Origin: Eutreptiella sp. 'Long Island Sound 2002'
Lineage: Eukaryota; Euglenozoa; Euglenophyceae; Eutreptiales; Eutreptiaceae
NCBI GenBank assembly: GCA_964036045.1
Contig: OZ038385.1
Location: forward strand, 33,611,129-33,675,128
Length of the DNA stretch: 64,000 bases
Reading direction: 5' to 3'
In this document: positions 1 to 13,281 of the stretch, piece after piece
Numbering within the stretch: position 1 is the first letter of the stretch
Layout: each line of letters opens with the position of its first letter
Notes under the pieces: model-generated
What the model saw: the letters and a program-made list of their open reading frames with translations, nothing else
Database searches by the model: none
What the model was told of the DNA's origin: nothing
Position numbers and translations under genes: made by a program

Positions 1-3000
1 CACCATCAAGTACCCTGCCTCCTCCTCCTCCCACCATCAAATACCCTGCCTCCTCCTCCTCCCACCATCACGTACCCCGCCTCTCCCTCCTCCCACCATC
101 AAGTACCCCGCCTCCTCCTCCTCCCACCATCAAGTACCCTGCCTCCTCCTCCTCCCACCATCAAGTACCCCGCCTCCTCCTCCTCCCACCATCAAGTACC
201 CTGCCTCCTCCTCCTCCCACCATCAATTCCCCTGCCTCCTCCTCCTCCCACCATCAAGTACCCCGCCTCCTCCTCCTCCCACCATCAAGTACCCCGCCTC
301 CTCCTCCTCCAACCATCAAGTACCCTGCCTCCTCCTCCTCCCACCATCAAGTACCCTGCCTCCTCCTCCTCCCACCATCAAGTACCCCGCCTCCTCCTCC
401 TCCCACCATCAAATACCCTGCCTCCTCCTCCTCCCACCATCAAGTACCCTGCCTCCTCCTCCTCTGACCATCAAGTACCCCGCCTCCTCCTCCTCCCACC
501 ATCAAGTACCCCGCCTCCTCCTCCTCCCACCATCAAGTACCCTGCCTCCTCCTCCTCCCACCATCAAGTACCTTGCCTCCTCCTCCTGCCACCATCAAGT
601 ACCCCGCCTCCTCCTCCTCCCACCATCAAGTACCCTGCCTCCTCCTCCTCCCACCATCAAGTACCCCGCCTCCTCCTCCTCCCACCATCACGTACCCTGC
701 CTCCTCCTGCTCCCACCATCAAATACCCTGCCTCCTCCTCCTCCGACCATCAAGTACCCCGCCTCCTCCTCCTCCCACCATCAAGTACCCTGCCTCCTCC
801 TCCTCCCACCATCAAGTACCCCGCCTCCTCCTCCTCCCACCATCACGTACCCTGCCTCCTCCTCCTCCCACCATCAAATACCCTGCCTCCTCCTCCTCCC
901 ACCATCAAGTACCCTGCCTCCTCCTCCTCCCACCATCAAGTACCCTGCCTCCTCCTCCTCCCACCATCAAGGACCCTGCCTCCTCCTCCTCCCACCGTCA
1001 AGTACCCTGCCTCCTCCTCCTCCCACCATCAAGTACCCCGCCTCCTCCTCTTCCAACGATCAAGTACCCCGCCTCCTACTCCTCCCACCATCAAATATGC
1101 TGCCTCCTCCTCCTCCCACCATCAAGTACCTTGCCTCCTCCTCCTCCCACCATCAAGTACCCCGCCTCCTCCTCCTCCCACCATCAAGTACCCTGCCTCC
1201 TCCTCCTCCCACCATCAATTCCCCTGCCTCCTCCTCCTCCCACCATCAAGTACCCCGCCTCCTCCTCCTCCCACCATCAAGTACCCCGCCTCCTCCTCCT
1301 CCAACCATCAAGTACCCAGCCTCCTCCTCCTCCCACCATCAAGTACCCCGCCTCCTCCTCCTCCCACCATCACGTACCCTGCCTCGTCCTCCTCCCACCA
1401 TCAGATACCCTGCCTCCACCTCCCCCCACCATCAAGTACCCCGCCTCCTCCTCCTCCCACCATCAAGTACCCTGCCTCCTCCTCCTCCCACCATCAAGTA
1501 CCCCGCCTCCTCCTCCTCCCACCATCAAGTACCCTGCCTCCTCCTCCTCCCACCATCAAGTACCCCGCCTCCTGCTCCTCCCACCATCAAGTACCCTGCC
1601 TCCTCCTCCTCCCACCATCAAGTACCCCGCCTCCTCCTCCTCCAACCATCAAGTACCCAGCCTCCTCCTCCTCCCACCATCAAGTACCCCGCCTCCTCCT
1701 CCTCCCACCATCACGTACCCTGCCTCGTCCTCCTCCCACCATCAGATACCCTGCCTCCTCCTCCCCCCACCATCAAGTACCCCGCCTCCTCCTCCTCCCA
1801 CCATCAAGTACCCTGCCTCCTCCTCCTCCCACCATCAAGTACCCCGCCTCCTCCTCCTCCCACCATCAAATACCCTGCCTCCTCCTCCTCCCACCATCAA
1901 GTACCCTGCCTCCTCCTCCTCTGACCATCAAGTACCCCGCCTCCTCCTCCTCCCGCCATCAAGTACCCCGCCTCCTCCTCCTCCCACCATCAAGTACCCT
2001 GCCTCCTCCTCCTCCCACCATCAAGTACCCCGCCTCCTCCTCCTTCAACCATCAAGTACCCTGCCTCCTCCTCCTCCCACCATCAAGTACCCCGCCTCCT
2101 CCTCCTCCCACCATCAAATACCCTGCCTCCTCCTCCTCCCACCATCAAGTACCCTGCCTCCTCCTCCTCTGACCATCAAGTACCCCGCCTCCTCCTCCTC
2201 CCGCCATCAAGTACCCCGCCTCCTCCTCCTCCCACCATCAAGTACCCTGCCTCCTCCTCCTCCCACCATCAAGTACCCCGCCTCCTCCTCCTTCAACCAT
2301 CAAGTACCCTGCCTCCTCCTCCTCCCACCATCAAATACCCTGCCTCCTCCTCCTCCTACCATCAAGTACCCCGCCTCCTCCTCCTCCCACCATCAAGTAC
2401 CCTGCCTCCTCCTCCTCCCACCATCAAATACCCCGCCTCCTCCTCCTCCCACCATCAAGTACCCCGCCTCCTCCTCCTCCCACCATCAAATACCCTGCCT
2501 CCTCCTCCTCCCACCATCACGTACCCTGCCTCCTCCTCCTCCCACCATCAAGTACCCTGCCTCCTCCTCCTCCCACCATCAAGTACCCCGCCTCCTCCTC
2601 CTCCCACGATCAAGTACCCCGCCTCCTCCTCCTCCAACCATCAAGTACCCCGCCTCCTCCTTCTTCCACCATCAAGTACCCTGCCTCCTCCTCCTCCCAC
2701 CTTCAAGTACCCCGCCTCCTCCTCCTCCCACCATCAAGTACCCCGCCTCCTCCTCCTCCCACCATCAAGTACCCCGCCTCCCCCTCCTGCCACCATCAAG
2801 TACCCTGCCTCCTCCTCCTCCCACCATCAAATACCCTGCCTCCTCCTCCTCCCACCTTCAAGTACCCCGCCTCCTCCTCCTCCCACCATCAAATACCCCG
2901 CCTCCTCCTCCTCCCACCATCAAGTACCCCGCCTCCTCCTCCTCCCACCATCAAGTACCCTGCCTCCTCCTCCTCCCACCATCAAGTACCCCGCCTCCTC

Positions 3001-6000
3001 CTCCTCCCACCATCAAGTACCCCGCCTCCTCCTCCTCCCACCATCAATTCCCCTGCCTCCTCCTCCTCCCACCATCAAGTACCCCGCCTCCTCCTCCTCC
3101 CACCATCAAGTACCCCGCCTCCTCCTCCTCCCACCATCAAGTACCCTGCCTCCTCCTCCTCCCACCATCAAGTACCCTGCCTCCTCCTCCTCCCACCATC
3201 AAATACCCTGCCTCCTCCTCCTCCCACCATCAAGTACCCTGCCTCCTCCTCCTCCCACCATCAAATACCCCGCCTCCTCCTCCTCCCGCCATCAAGTACC
3301 CCGCCTCCTCCTCCTCCCACCATCACGTACCCTGCCTCCTCCTCCTCCCACCATCAAATACCCTGCCTCCTCCTGCTCCCACCATCAAGTACCCCGCCTC
3401 CTCCTCCTCCCACCATCAAGTACCCTGCCTCCTCCTCCTCCCACCATCAAGTACCCCGCCTCCTCCTCCTCCCACCATCAAGTACCCTGCCTCCTCCTCC
3501 TCCCACCATCAAGTACCCCGCCTCCTCCTCCTCCAACGATCAAGTACCCCGCCTCCTACTCCTCCCACCATCAAATACCCTGCCTCCTCCTCCTCCCACC
3601 ATCAAGTACCTTGCCTCCTCCTCCTGCCACCATCAAGTACCCCGCCTCCTCCTCCTCCCACCATCAAGTACCCTGCCTCCTCCTCCTCCCATCATCAAGT
3701 ACCCCGCCTCCTCCTCCTCCCACCATGAAGTACCCCGCCTCCTCCTCCTCCAACCATCAAGTACCCCGCCTCCTCCTCCTTCCACCATCAAGTACCCTGC
3801 CTCCTCCTCCTCCCACCATCAAATACCCTGCCTCCTCCTCCTCCCACCATCACGTACCCCGCCTCTTCCTCCTCCCACCATCAAGTACCCCGCCTCCTCC
3901 TCCTCCCACCATCAAGTACCCTGCCTCCTCCTCCTCCCACCATCAAGTACCCCGCCTCCACCTCCTCCCACCATCAAGTACCCTGCCTCCTCCTCCTCCC
4001 ACCATCAATTCCCCTGCCTCCTCCTCCTCCCACCATCAAGTACCCCGCCTCCTCCTCCTCCCACCATCAAGTACCCCGCCTCCTCCTCCTCCAACCATCA
4101 AGTACCCTGCCTCCTCCTCCTCCCACCATCAAGTACCCCGCCTCTTCGTCCTCCCACCATCAAGTACCCCGCCTCCTCCTCCTCCCACCATCAAATACCC
4201 TGCCTCCTCCTCCTCCCACCATCAAGTACCCTGCCTCCTCCTCCTCTGACCATCAAGTACCCCGCCTCCTCCTCCTCACACCATCAAGTACCCCGCCTCC
4301 TCCTCCTCCCACCATCAAGTACCCTGCCTCCTCCTCCTCCCACCATCAAGTGCCTTGCCTCCTCCTCCTCCCACCATCAAGTACCCCGCCTCCTCCTCCC
4401 CCCACCATCAAGTACCCTGCCTCCTCCTCCTCCCACCATCAAGTACCCCGCCTCCTCCTCCTCCCACCATCACGTACCCTGCCTCCTCCTGCTCCCACCA
4501 TCAAATACCCTGCCTCCTCCTCCTCCCACCATCAAGTACCCCGCCTCCTCCTCCTCCCACCATCAAGTACCCTGCCTCCTCCTCCTCCCACCATCAAGTA
4601 CCCCGCCTCCTCCTCCTCCCACCATCACGTACCCTGCCTCCTCCTCCTCCCACCATCAAATACCCTGCCTCCTCCTGCTCCCACCATCAAGTACCCCGCC
4701 TCCTCCTCCTCCCACCATCAAGTACCCTGCCTCCTCCTCCTCCCACCATCAAGTACCCCGCCTCCTCCTCCTCCCACTGTCAAGTACCCTGCCTCCTCCT
4801 CCTCCCACCATCAAGTACCCCGCCTCCTCCTCCTCCAACGATCAAGTACCCCGCCTCCTACTCCTCCCACCATCGAATACCCTGCCTCTCCCTCCTCCCA
4901 CCATTAAGTACCTTGCCTCCTCCTCCTCCCACCATCAAGTACCCCGCCTCCTCCTCCTCCCACCATCAAGTACCCTGCCTCCTCCTCCTCCCACCATCAA
5001 TTCCCCTGCCTCCTCCTCCTCCAACCATCAAGTACCCCGCCTCCTCCTCCTCCCACCATCAAGTACCCCGCCTCCTCCTCCTCCAACCATCAAGTACCCA
5101 GCCTCCTCCTCCTCCCACCATCAGGTACCCCGCCTCCTCGTCCTCCCACCATCACGTACCCTGCCTCGTCCTCCTCCCACCATCAGATACCCTGCCTCCT
5201 CCTCCCCCCACCATCAAGTACCCCGCCTCCTCCTCCTCCCACCATCAAGTACCCTGCCTCCTCCTCCTCCCACCATCAAGTACCCCGCCTCCTCCAACTC
5301 CCACCATCAAGTACCCTGCCTCCTCCTCCTCCCACCATCAAGTACCCCGCCTCCTCCTCCTCCCACCATCAAGTACCCTGCCTCCTCCTCCTCCCACCAT
5401 CAAGTACCCCGCCTCCTCCTCCTCCCACCATCAAGTACCCCGCCTCCTCGTCCTCCCACCATCAAGTACCCCGCCTCCTCCTCCTCCCACCATCAAATAC
5501 CCTGCCTCCTCCTCCTCCCACCATCAAGTACCCTGCCTCCTCCTCCTCTGACCATCAAGTACCCCGCCTCCTCCTCCTCCCGCCATCAAGTACCCCGCCT
5601 CCTCCTCCTCCCACCATCAAGTACCCTGCCTCCTCCTCCTCCCACCATCAAGTACCTTGCCTCCTCCTCCTCCCACCATCAAGTACCCCGCCTCCTCCTC
5701 CTCCCACCATCAAGTACCCTGCCTCCTCCTCCTCCCACCATCAAATACCCTGCCTCCTCCTCCTCCCACCATCACGTACCCTGCCTCCTCCTGCTCCCAC
5801 AATCAAGTACCCTGCCTCCTCCTCCTCCCACCATCAAGTACCCCGCCTCCTCCTCCTCCCACCATCACGTACCCTGCCTCCTCCTGCTCCCACCATCAAA
5901 TACCCTGCCTCCTCCTCCTCCCACCATCAAGTACCCCGCCTCCTCCTCCTCCCACCATCAAGTACCCTGCCTCCTCCTCCTCCCACCATCAAGTACCCCG

Positions 6001-8258
6001 CCTCCTCCTCCTCCCACCATCACGTACCCTGCCTCCTCCTCCTCCCACCATCAAATACCCTGCCTCCTCCTGCTCCCACCATCAAGTACCCCGCCTCCTC
6101 CTCCTCCCACCATCAAGTACCCTGCCTCCTCCTCCTCCCACCATCAAGTACCCCGCCTCCTCCTCCTCCCACTGTCAAGTACCCTGCCTCCTCCTCCTCC
6201 CACCATCAAGTACCCCGCCTCCTCCTCCTCCAACGATCAAGTACCCCGCCTCCTACTCCTCCCACCATCGAATACCCTGCCTCCTCCTCCTCCCACCATC
6301 AAGTACCTTGCCTCCTCCTCCTCCCACCATCAAGTACCCCGCCTCCTCCTCCTCCCACCATCAAGTACCCTGCCTCCTCCTCCTCCCACCATCAATTCCC
6401 CTGCCTCCTCCTCCTCCCACCATCAGATACCCTGCCTCCTCCTCCCCCCACCATCAAGTACCCCGCCTCCTCCTCCTCCCACCATCAAGTACCCTGCCTC
6501 CTCCTCCTCCCACCATCAAGTACCCCGCCTCCTCCTCCTCCCACCATCAAGTACCCTGCCTCCTCCTCCTCCCACCATCAAGTACCCCGCCTCCTCCTCC
6601 TCCCACCATCAAGTACCCTGCCTCCTCCTCCTCCCACCATCAAGTACCCCGCCTCCTCCTCCTCCCACCATCAAGTACCCCGCCTCCTCGTCCTCCCACC
6701 ATCAAGTACCCCGCCTCCTCCTCCTCCCACCATCAAGTACCCTGCCTCCTCCTCCTCCCACCATCAAGTACCCCGCCTCCTCCTCCTCCCACCATCAAGT
6801 ACCCCGCCTCCTCGTCCTCCCACCATCAAGTACCCCGCCTCCTCCTCCTCCCACCATCAAATACCCTGCCTCCTCCTCCTCCCACCATCAAGTACCCTGC
6901 CTCCTCCTCCTCCCACCATCAAGTACCTTGCCTCCTCCTCCTCCCACCATCAAGTACCCCGCCTCCTCCTCCTCCCACCATCAAGTACCCTGCCTCCTCC
7001 TCCTCCCACCATCAATTCCCCTGCCTCCTCCTCCTCCCACCATCAAGTACCCCGCCTCCTCCTCCTCCAACCATCAAGTACCCAGCCTCCTCCTCCTCCC
7101 ACCATCAAGTACCCCGCCTCCTCGTCCTCCCACCATCACGTACCCTGCCTCGTCCTCCTCCCACCATCAGATACCCTGCCTCCTCCTCCCCCCACCATCA
7201 AGTACCCCGCCTCCTCCTCCTCCCACCATCAAGTACCCTGCCTCCTCCTCCTCCCACCATCAAGTACCCCGCCTCCTCCTCCTCCCACCATCAAGTACCC
7301 TGCCTCCTCCTCCTCCCACCATCAAGTACCCCGCCTCCTCCTCCTCCCACCATCAAGTACCCTGCCTCCTCCTCCTCCCACCATCAAGTACCCCGCCTCC
7401 TCCTCCTCCCACCATCAAGTACCCCGCCTCCTCGTCCTCCCACCATCAAGTACCCCGCCTCCTCCTCCTCCCACCATCAAATACCCTGCCTCCTCCTCCT
7501 CCCACCATCAAGTACCCTGCCTCCTCCTCCTCTGACCATCAAGTACCCCGCCTCCTCCTCCTCCCGCCATCAAGTACCCCGCCTCCTCCTCCTCCCACCA
7601 TCAAGTACCCTGCCTCCTCCTCCTCCCACCATCAAGTACCTTGCCTCCTCCTCCTCCCACCATCAAGTACCCCGCCTCCTCCTCCTCCCACCATCAAGTA
7701 CCCTGCCTCCTCCTCCTCCCACCATCAAATACCCTGCCTCCTCCTCCTCCCACCATCACGTACCCTGCCTCCTCCTGCTCCCACAATCAAATACCCTGCC
7801 TCCTCCTCCTCCCACCATCAAGCACCCCGCCTCCTCCTCCTCCCGCCATCAAGTACCCTGCCTCCTCCTCCTCCCACCATCAAGTACCCCGCCTCCTCCT
7901 CCTTCAACCATCAAGTACCCTGCCTCCTCCTCCTCCCACCATCAAATACCCTGCCTCCTCCTCCTCCTACCATCAGGTACCCCGCCTCCTCCTCCTCCCA
8001 CCATCAAGTACCCTGCCTCCTCCTCCTCCCACCATCAAATACCCCGCCTCCTCCTCCTTTCACCATCAAGTACCCCGCCTCCTCCTCCTCCCACCATCAA
8101 ATACCCTGCCTCCTCCTCCTCCCACCATCAAGTACCCTGCCTCCTCCTCCTCCCACCATCAAGTACCCCGCCTCCTCCTCCTGCCACCATCAAGTACCCT
8201 GCCTCCTCCTCCTCCCGTCATCAAGTACCCCGCCTCCTCCTCCTCCCACCATCAAGCA
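1..8258 (+). repeat. 31-bp minisatellite array 1 (about 266 copies)
   Basis: The unit starts CACCATCAAGTACC, continues with YGCC and ends in a run of TCC triplets; successive units start exactly 31 bp apart. Common variants are AAATACC, ACGTACC and AATTCCC in place of AAGTACC, and CCCGCC versus CCTGCC. The array is already in progress at base 1, so its true left end is outside the window. Because 31 is not a multiple of 3 and the unit has no plus-strand stop in any phase, all plus frames stay open and translate as a 31-residue repeat over 93 bp. The minus strand meets TGA every 93 bp. Rare variants recur at exact multiples of 31 bp, which shows block duplication. Confidence 0.97.
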
Positions 8259-9404
8259 GCGCAGCACCACGCCACCCGCGGAGCACAACAGGACACGGCA
8301 CAACACGACAAGGCACGCCGCACCCCGAACAACACAACACAGCAAGCGGCAACACGGCACCCGAAAGGGCAGAACAAGCCAGCACACCGCGGCAACACAA
8401 ACCGGCAGAAGGCACGACACACAAACCACGGGGGGGGGGGGGGGGGCAGCACCAGGCGGCGCAAACTCGCAGGTGCGCAAAACCGAGAAGGCAGAGACAG
8501 AACAACCACGACACCACAAAGCAACAAGGAAAACACCGCAGCACACGACAACGCACGTCGGCACCACACACGACGAAACACCGAACAAAACAGCGCGGAG
8601 AAGCGGAGCACCGAGCGACACCAACAGAAAGGGCGTGGCCAACGCCAACGGGAGACGGCCAACGGCACAACAGACGAGCGCACCACACAGCAAGGCACCC
8701 GCACAACAACACAGCACGGCGCAGCAAAACACCGCGCGCCGCACACAACAGCCCACCCCCAACCACAGCACCACAGAACAAGACGCGGGGCACCGCAGAC
8801 CACCAGGAGCAACCGCCAGGGGGGGGGGGGGGCACCAGCACGAGCCGAGGGGGGAAAACGAAACCCAACTAAACAGGTGCGAAGGCCAAAGGCACGGAAA
8901 AAACAAGGCAGAAGCAGGAGGACAAGGGAAAACGAGCGGCAGGGGCCAACACCCAGGAGACACGACCCGGGGGGGGGGGGGCAAAAGGAAACGCCAACAA
9001 ACGGCCAACCACAAGGCACAGAGGCAACAAGGGTAAACGAGGGCGAGACAACCAGCCGGGAAGGGCATACCCCCGGGGAGGGGGGGGGGGGAACCGCCGG
9101 CGGGGGCACCAAGAAGCGAGGGGGGGGCAGGACACAACAAGCGGAAGGGCGGGGTGGGGTGGGGGGGGGGGGGGGGCACAGCAGCAGGCGGCGACAAACA
9201 CCGGCGCAAGGCCAGGAACCGCACAGACACGAGCGAGCAAAGGACCACGAGCAGCAGGGCGACGACACCTGCGAAACAAAAACAAGGAGTGGCGCACCGC
9301 ACGCGCTCGGGAGGCCGGCCCGTCCGACCCGGCCAGGACAAAGGGGTGGCGCACCACACGCGCTCCAGAGGCCGGCCCGTCCGTCCCGGCCAGGAAAACA
9401 CCAC
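8259..9404. repeat. T-poor spacer with long G runs
   Basis: Directly abuts the last 31-bp unit. The plus strand is rich in A, C and G with little T, and is broken by G runs of 9 to 15 at about 8431, 8819, 8971, 9083 and 9160. I see no coding motif. The long minus-strand ORFs across it are rich in Cys, Val, Leu and Trp, as expected from a T-poor complementary strand, and have no recognisable domain. The G runs could form G-quadruplexes on the plus strand; that is inference. Confidence 0.6.
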
Positions 9405-10640
9405 AGACAGGCAACACCCGACAACGCCGGCCGTACAGCGGCGGAGACAACAGCACACCAACAAAACAAGCCGAGCATCCATTCGGCTACAACACCACGA
9501 ACCAAAACCCGAACACGCCGACACAGCAGGCCCCACCAATGGGGGGGGCACGCACAAGCACGGCACGCCCCAACAAAGGGGGGGGCACGCACCAACACAG
9601 CACCGACCCCGGCCACGCAAACACCACAGGCAACAAACAGCCGACAACGCCGGCCGTACGGCGACGGAGACAACAGCGAACCAACAAAACAAGCCGAGCA
9701 TTCAGCCGGCTACAACACCACGAACCGAACCCGAACACGCCGACACAGTAGGCCCCACCAAGGGGGGGGGCACGCACAAACACAGCACGCCCCAACAGGG
9801 GGGGGGGGGGCACGCACCAGCACAGCACCAACCCCGGCCAAGCCAACAACACAACCACAACCACAACCCACCCAACAGGCGACGACAACCCAAACCAAAC
9901 ACCACCATCGCGGCAGGGGGGCACCAACACAGCACACCCCAGCAAGAGGGGGGGCACGCACCAACACAGCGCGCCCCACCAAGAAGGGGGCCACAACCCA
10001 ACGCAGCACGCCCCACCAGGGGGGGGGGGCACGCACCAGCACAGCACCAACGCCGGCCAGGCAAACAACACAGACAACCAACACCCGACAATGCCGGCCG
10101 TACGGCGGCGGAGACAACAGCGAACCAACAAAACCAGCCGGGCATCCAGCCGGCTACAACACCACGAACCGAGACCCGAACACGCAGACACCGCACTCCC
10201 CACCAATGGGGGGGCCACGCACAAACAAGACACGCCCCAACAGGGGGGGGTGGGGGGGCACGCACCAGCACAGCACCAACCCCGGCCAAGCCAACAAGAC
10301 TACCGCAACCACAACCCACCCGACAGATGACGACAACCCAAACCAAACACCACCACCGCAGCAGGCGGCCAGCAACACAGCACGCCCCAGCGAAAGGGGG
10401 GCCACGCACCAAAACACCACGCGCCACCAAGGGGGGGGCCACGCACAAGCACGGCACGCCCCAACAGGGGGGGGAGCACGCACCAGCAGAGCACCAACCC
10501 TGGCCAGGCCAACACCACAGACAACCAACACCCGACAACGCCGGCCGTACGGCGGCGGAGACAACAGCGAACCAACAAAACCAGCCGGGCATCCAGCCGG
10601 CTACAACACCACGAACCGAGACCCGAACACGCCGACACAG
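9405..10640. repeat. Tandem repeat with a period of about 445 bp
   Basis: A core containing GCCGTACGGCGGCGGAGACA followed by an AGCCGGCTACAACACCACGA segment recurs near 9425, 9650, 10092 and 10542. The spacings are about 224, 442 and 449 bp, so one half-length unit is followed by full-length units. A diverged copy of the core lies near 11190. Between cores are several G runs, each followed by CACGCACCA and CAGCAC segments. This is non-coding satellite DNA as far as I can see. Confidence 0.75.
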
Positions 10641-11660
10641 CACTCCCCACCAAGGGGGGGGCCACGCACAAACACGGCACGCCCCAACACAGGAGGGGGC
10701 ACACACCAGCACAACACCAACCCCGGCCAAGCAAACAACACAACGCGACCACAACCCACCGAACAGATGACAACACCCCGAACCACACACCACGACCGCG
10801 GCGGGCAGGCACCGACACCGCACGCCCTACCGGGAGGGGGGCCACGCACCAACGCAGCACGTCCCACCACGAGGGGGGCCACAAACCAACGCAGCACGCC
10901 CCACCACGGGGGGGGGGCACACACCGACACAGCACGCCCCACCATGAGGGGGGCACGCACCAACACAGCACGCCCAACCAAGAGGGGGACCACAAACCAA
11001 CGCAGCACGCCCCACCATGGGGGGGGCCACACACCAACACAGCACGCCCCACCATGGGGGGGGGGCACACACCAACACAGTACGCCCAACCATGAGGGGG
11101 GCCGCGCACCAGCACAGCACCCGGCCCGGCCAGGTGATCAACACAACCACAACCGCAATCCAACCGCCGACCACACCCATCCGAACACGCCGACAGTATG
11201 ACGGCGAGGACAACACCGAACAAACAAAACAAGCCGCGCATGGCGCCGGCTCAAACACCACCACAAGCACCACCAACCCGAACCCAACGCCGGCCCCCAG
11301 GCGGCACACAAGACGACAACCCAAGCCCAGCACCACCACACCACGCACAACCACCGCGGCGGACAGGCACCAACACAGCGTGCCCCACAATGAGGGGGGC
11401 CCCGCACCCGCAGAGCACGCCCCACCACGAGGGGGGCCACGCAGCAAAGCAGCACGGACGACAATGCGGTGGGCCGCACGCGAGCACAGCACCCACCATG
11501 GGAGGGGCCACACACCGACACAACACGCCCCACAGTGGGCGGGAGGCGCGCACCAACACAGCACGCCCTACCATGGGGGGGGGCACGCACCAACGTAGCA
11601 AACCCCACCAAGAGGGAGGCCACGCACCGGCACAACACCAACCCCGGCCAAGCAAACAGC
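10641..11660. repeat. 37-bp G-run tandem repeat
   Basis: Units of about 37 bp pair a CACGCACCAACACAGCACGC segment with CCCACCA and a run of 6 to 10 G. The clearest stretch is 10820-11110, with further copies around 11360-11600. A diverged copy of the 445-bp core sits between, near 11190. Regular G runs spaced by about 30 bp suggest possible G-quadruplex arrays on the plus strand. Confidence 0.75.
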
Positions 11661-11749
11661 ACAGCCCCAACCGCAGCCCGACCCGGGCACGACCAACCAA
11701 CACCGAAATAAGCAGGACAACTACACGAACAACATCTGACCGCGCAAGC

Positions 11750-12790
11750 GCCTGCAGCAGCACCAAGGAACCAACGCCAAACAAGCCGACCATGAGGCGG
11801 CTAACACAACCGTGCACCAACAAAACCACTGCAGCGGCCACGACATGACCATAAATAGACCACACGCAAGCGGACCAACACCAAACCAGCCAGGCATGCA
11901 GGGGTCGAAACAGGAACGGCGTCCAACGGGTTGGAGAAAGCGTGGTGCGCCACGCCCGCCGTTTACCATACCCACGAACACAACACAACATGTAACTCTA
12001 CCGTTACGAACGCGACCAACCAACGTTAACAAACTACACTACACAACACTTGGACAAACCAAAACGCAACTAACCAGCACCAACAAGGACGTGCCGGCTA
12101 CACAAACAACATTCGGCGATACGACCACCGGCAGCAGCGCGACGGAACCCACGCAAACCAAGCCGACCATTAGGCGGCCAAGACAACCACGCACCAACCA
12201 CACCGCAGCTGCAGCCGGCACTTGACCATAAACAGACCACACGCAAGCCGGCCAACACCAAACCAGCCAGGCGTGCACGGGTCGAAACGGGAACGGCGTC
12301 CAACGGGTTGGCGACACCGTGGTGCGCCACGCCCGCCGACGACCATGCCCACGAACACAGCAGAACGCCGCAACTCTACCGTTACGAACGCCACCAACCA
12401 ACGTTGACAAACTACACAACACTACACTTGGACAAACCAAGACGCAACTAACCAGCACCGACACGGACGTGCCGGCTACACAAACAACATTCGGCAATAC
12501 GACCAGCGGCAGCAGCGCGATCCAACCCACGCAAACCAAGCCGACCATGAGGCGGCCAAAACAACCGCCCAGCAACCACACCGCAGCTGCAGCCGCCACT
12601 TGACCGTAAACAGACCACACGCAAGCCGGCCAACACCAAACCAGCCAGGCGTGCACGGGTCGAAACGGGAACGGCGTTCAACGGGTTGGCGACACCGTGG
12701 TGCGCCACGCCCGCCGACGACCATACCCACGAACAAAAACGTGACTCTACCATCACGCAACCGACCAACCAACATTAACAAACTACGCCG
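11750..12790. repeat. 377-bp tandem repeat, nearly three copies
   Basis: The marker TGACCATAAAYAGACCACAC starts at 11846 and 12223, with the variant TGACCGTAAACAGACCACAC at 12601, giving spacings of 377 and 378 bp. Other shared blocks are a GGGTCGAAACGGGAACGG-type segment, CAACGGGTTGG, and a GCAGCTGCAGCC palindromic segment. Each copy also has GACCAT(G/T)AGGCGGC, resembling part of the 445-bp core upstream, so the two satellites may share an origin. Short ORFs of 60-200 codons recur in each copy but only because the copies are similar. Confidence 0.85.
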
Positions 12791-13281
12791 AACAGTTAAA
12801 CGACCGACCAACCAACCACAACGACCTACTTCGAACCCCCGGCCCCCCGGGAGAGCGCAAGCTCGACCGAGTCAGGAGGCGTGAGTGTGCGCCACGGCAT
12901 GCGAGTCCCGTAGCACGTGCTTCTTCAAGTCGCCTCACGCCCACTGAAAACCAACCCAGGTGGGGGTGCCTGCAGGACAGGGCCTTTGGCCTGGCTCCCG
13001 GCCCCTGGGCCCCAGAATCCGGAGGTTGATGAGGATGTGCGATGGTACCCTCCCCCACGTATCATCCGCCCGAAGGAGAGGAATGTGAGACTTCGGTCGA
13101 ACATGGGTTACCTCTCTGGGCAGAACCCACTGTAGGGTACTGCTCGCGGCGACCGCGCCCGTCCCCCATGTTGGGGAGCCGCTTTGTGGGGGCACGTGCA
13201 GTAGGGCCGTGGGTGGGTGAGCAAAAGCCCCTTGGTAAGTCCCCCCTGCGGGGCAACCCCAGTCCTGAGTCGTCCTACCTA
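12791..13281. other. Unique spacer between the satellites and array 2
   Basis: About 490 bp without tandem structure, GC-rich, with several short palindromic stretches. It contains three or four overlapping short ORFs on both strands, none with a recognisable domain. I compared it by eye with 5S, SRP and tRNA consensus features and found no match. It may be a junction fragment of an unrelated element. Confidence 0.4.

Noticed and set aside
573-8872. Plus-strand ORFs of 1051, 1071 and 1186 codons over array 1 (and 1032 codons over array 2) as proline-rich proteins
   Set aside because: The 31-bp unit has no stop in any plus frame, so these frames are open by periodicity alone. There is no start context, domain or unique flanking coding sequence.
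8190-12811. Minus-strand ORFs up to 503 codons rich in Cys, Val, Leu and Trp
   Set aside because: They are the complement of T-poor satellite DNA, in several overlapping frames, with no motifs.
12791-13281. An rRNA, SRP RNA or other structured RNA gene
   Set aside because: GC-rich with short palindromes, but no conserved core of 5S, SRP or tRNA was recognisable by eye.
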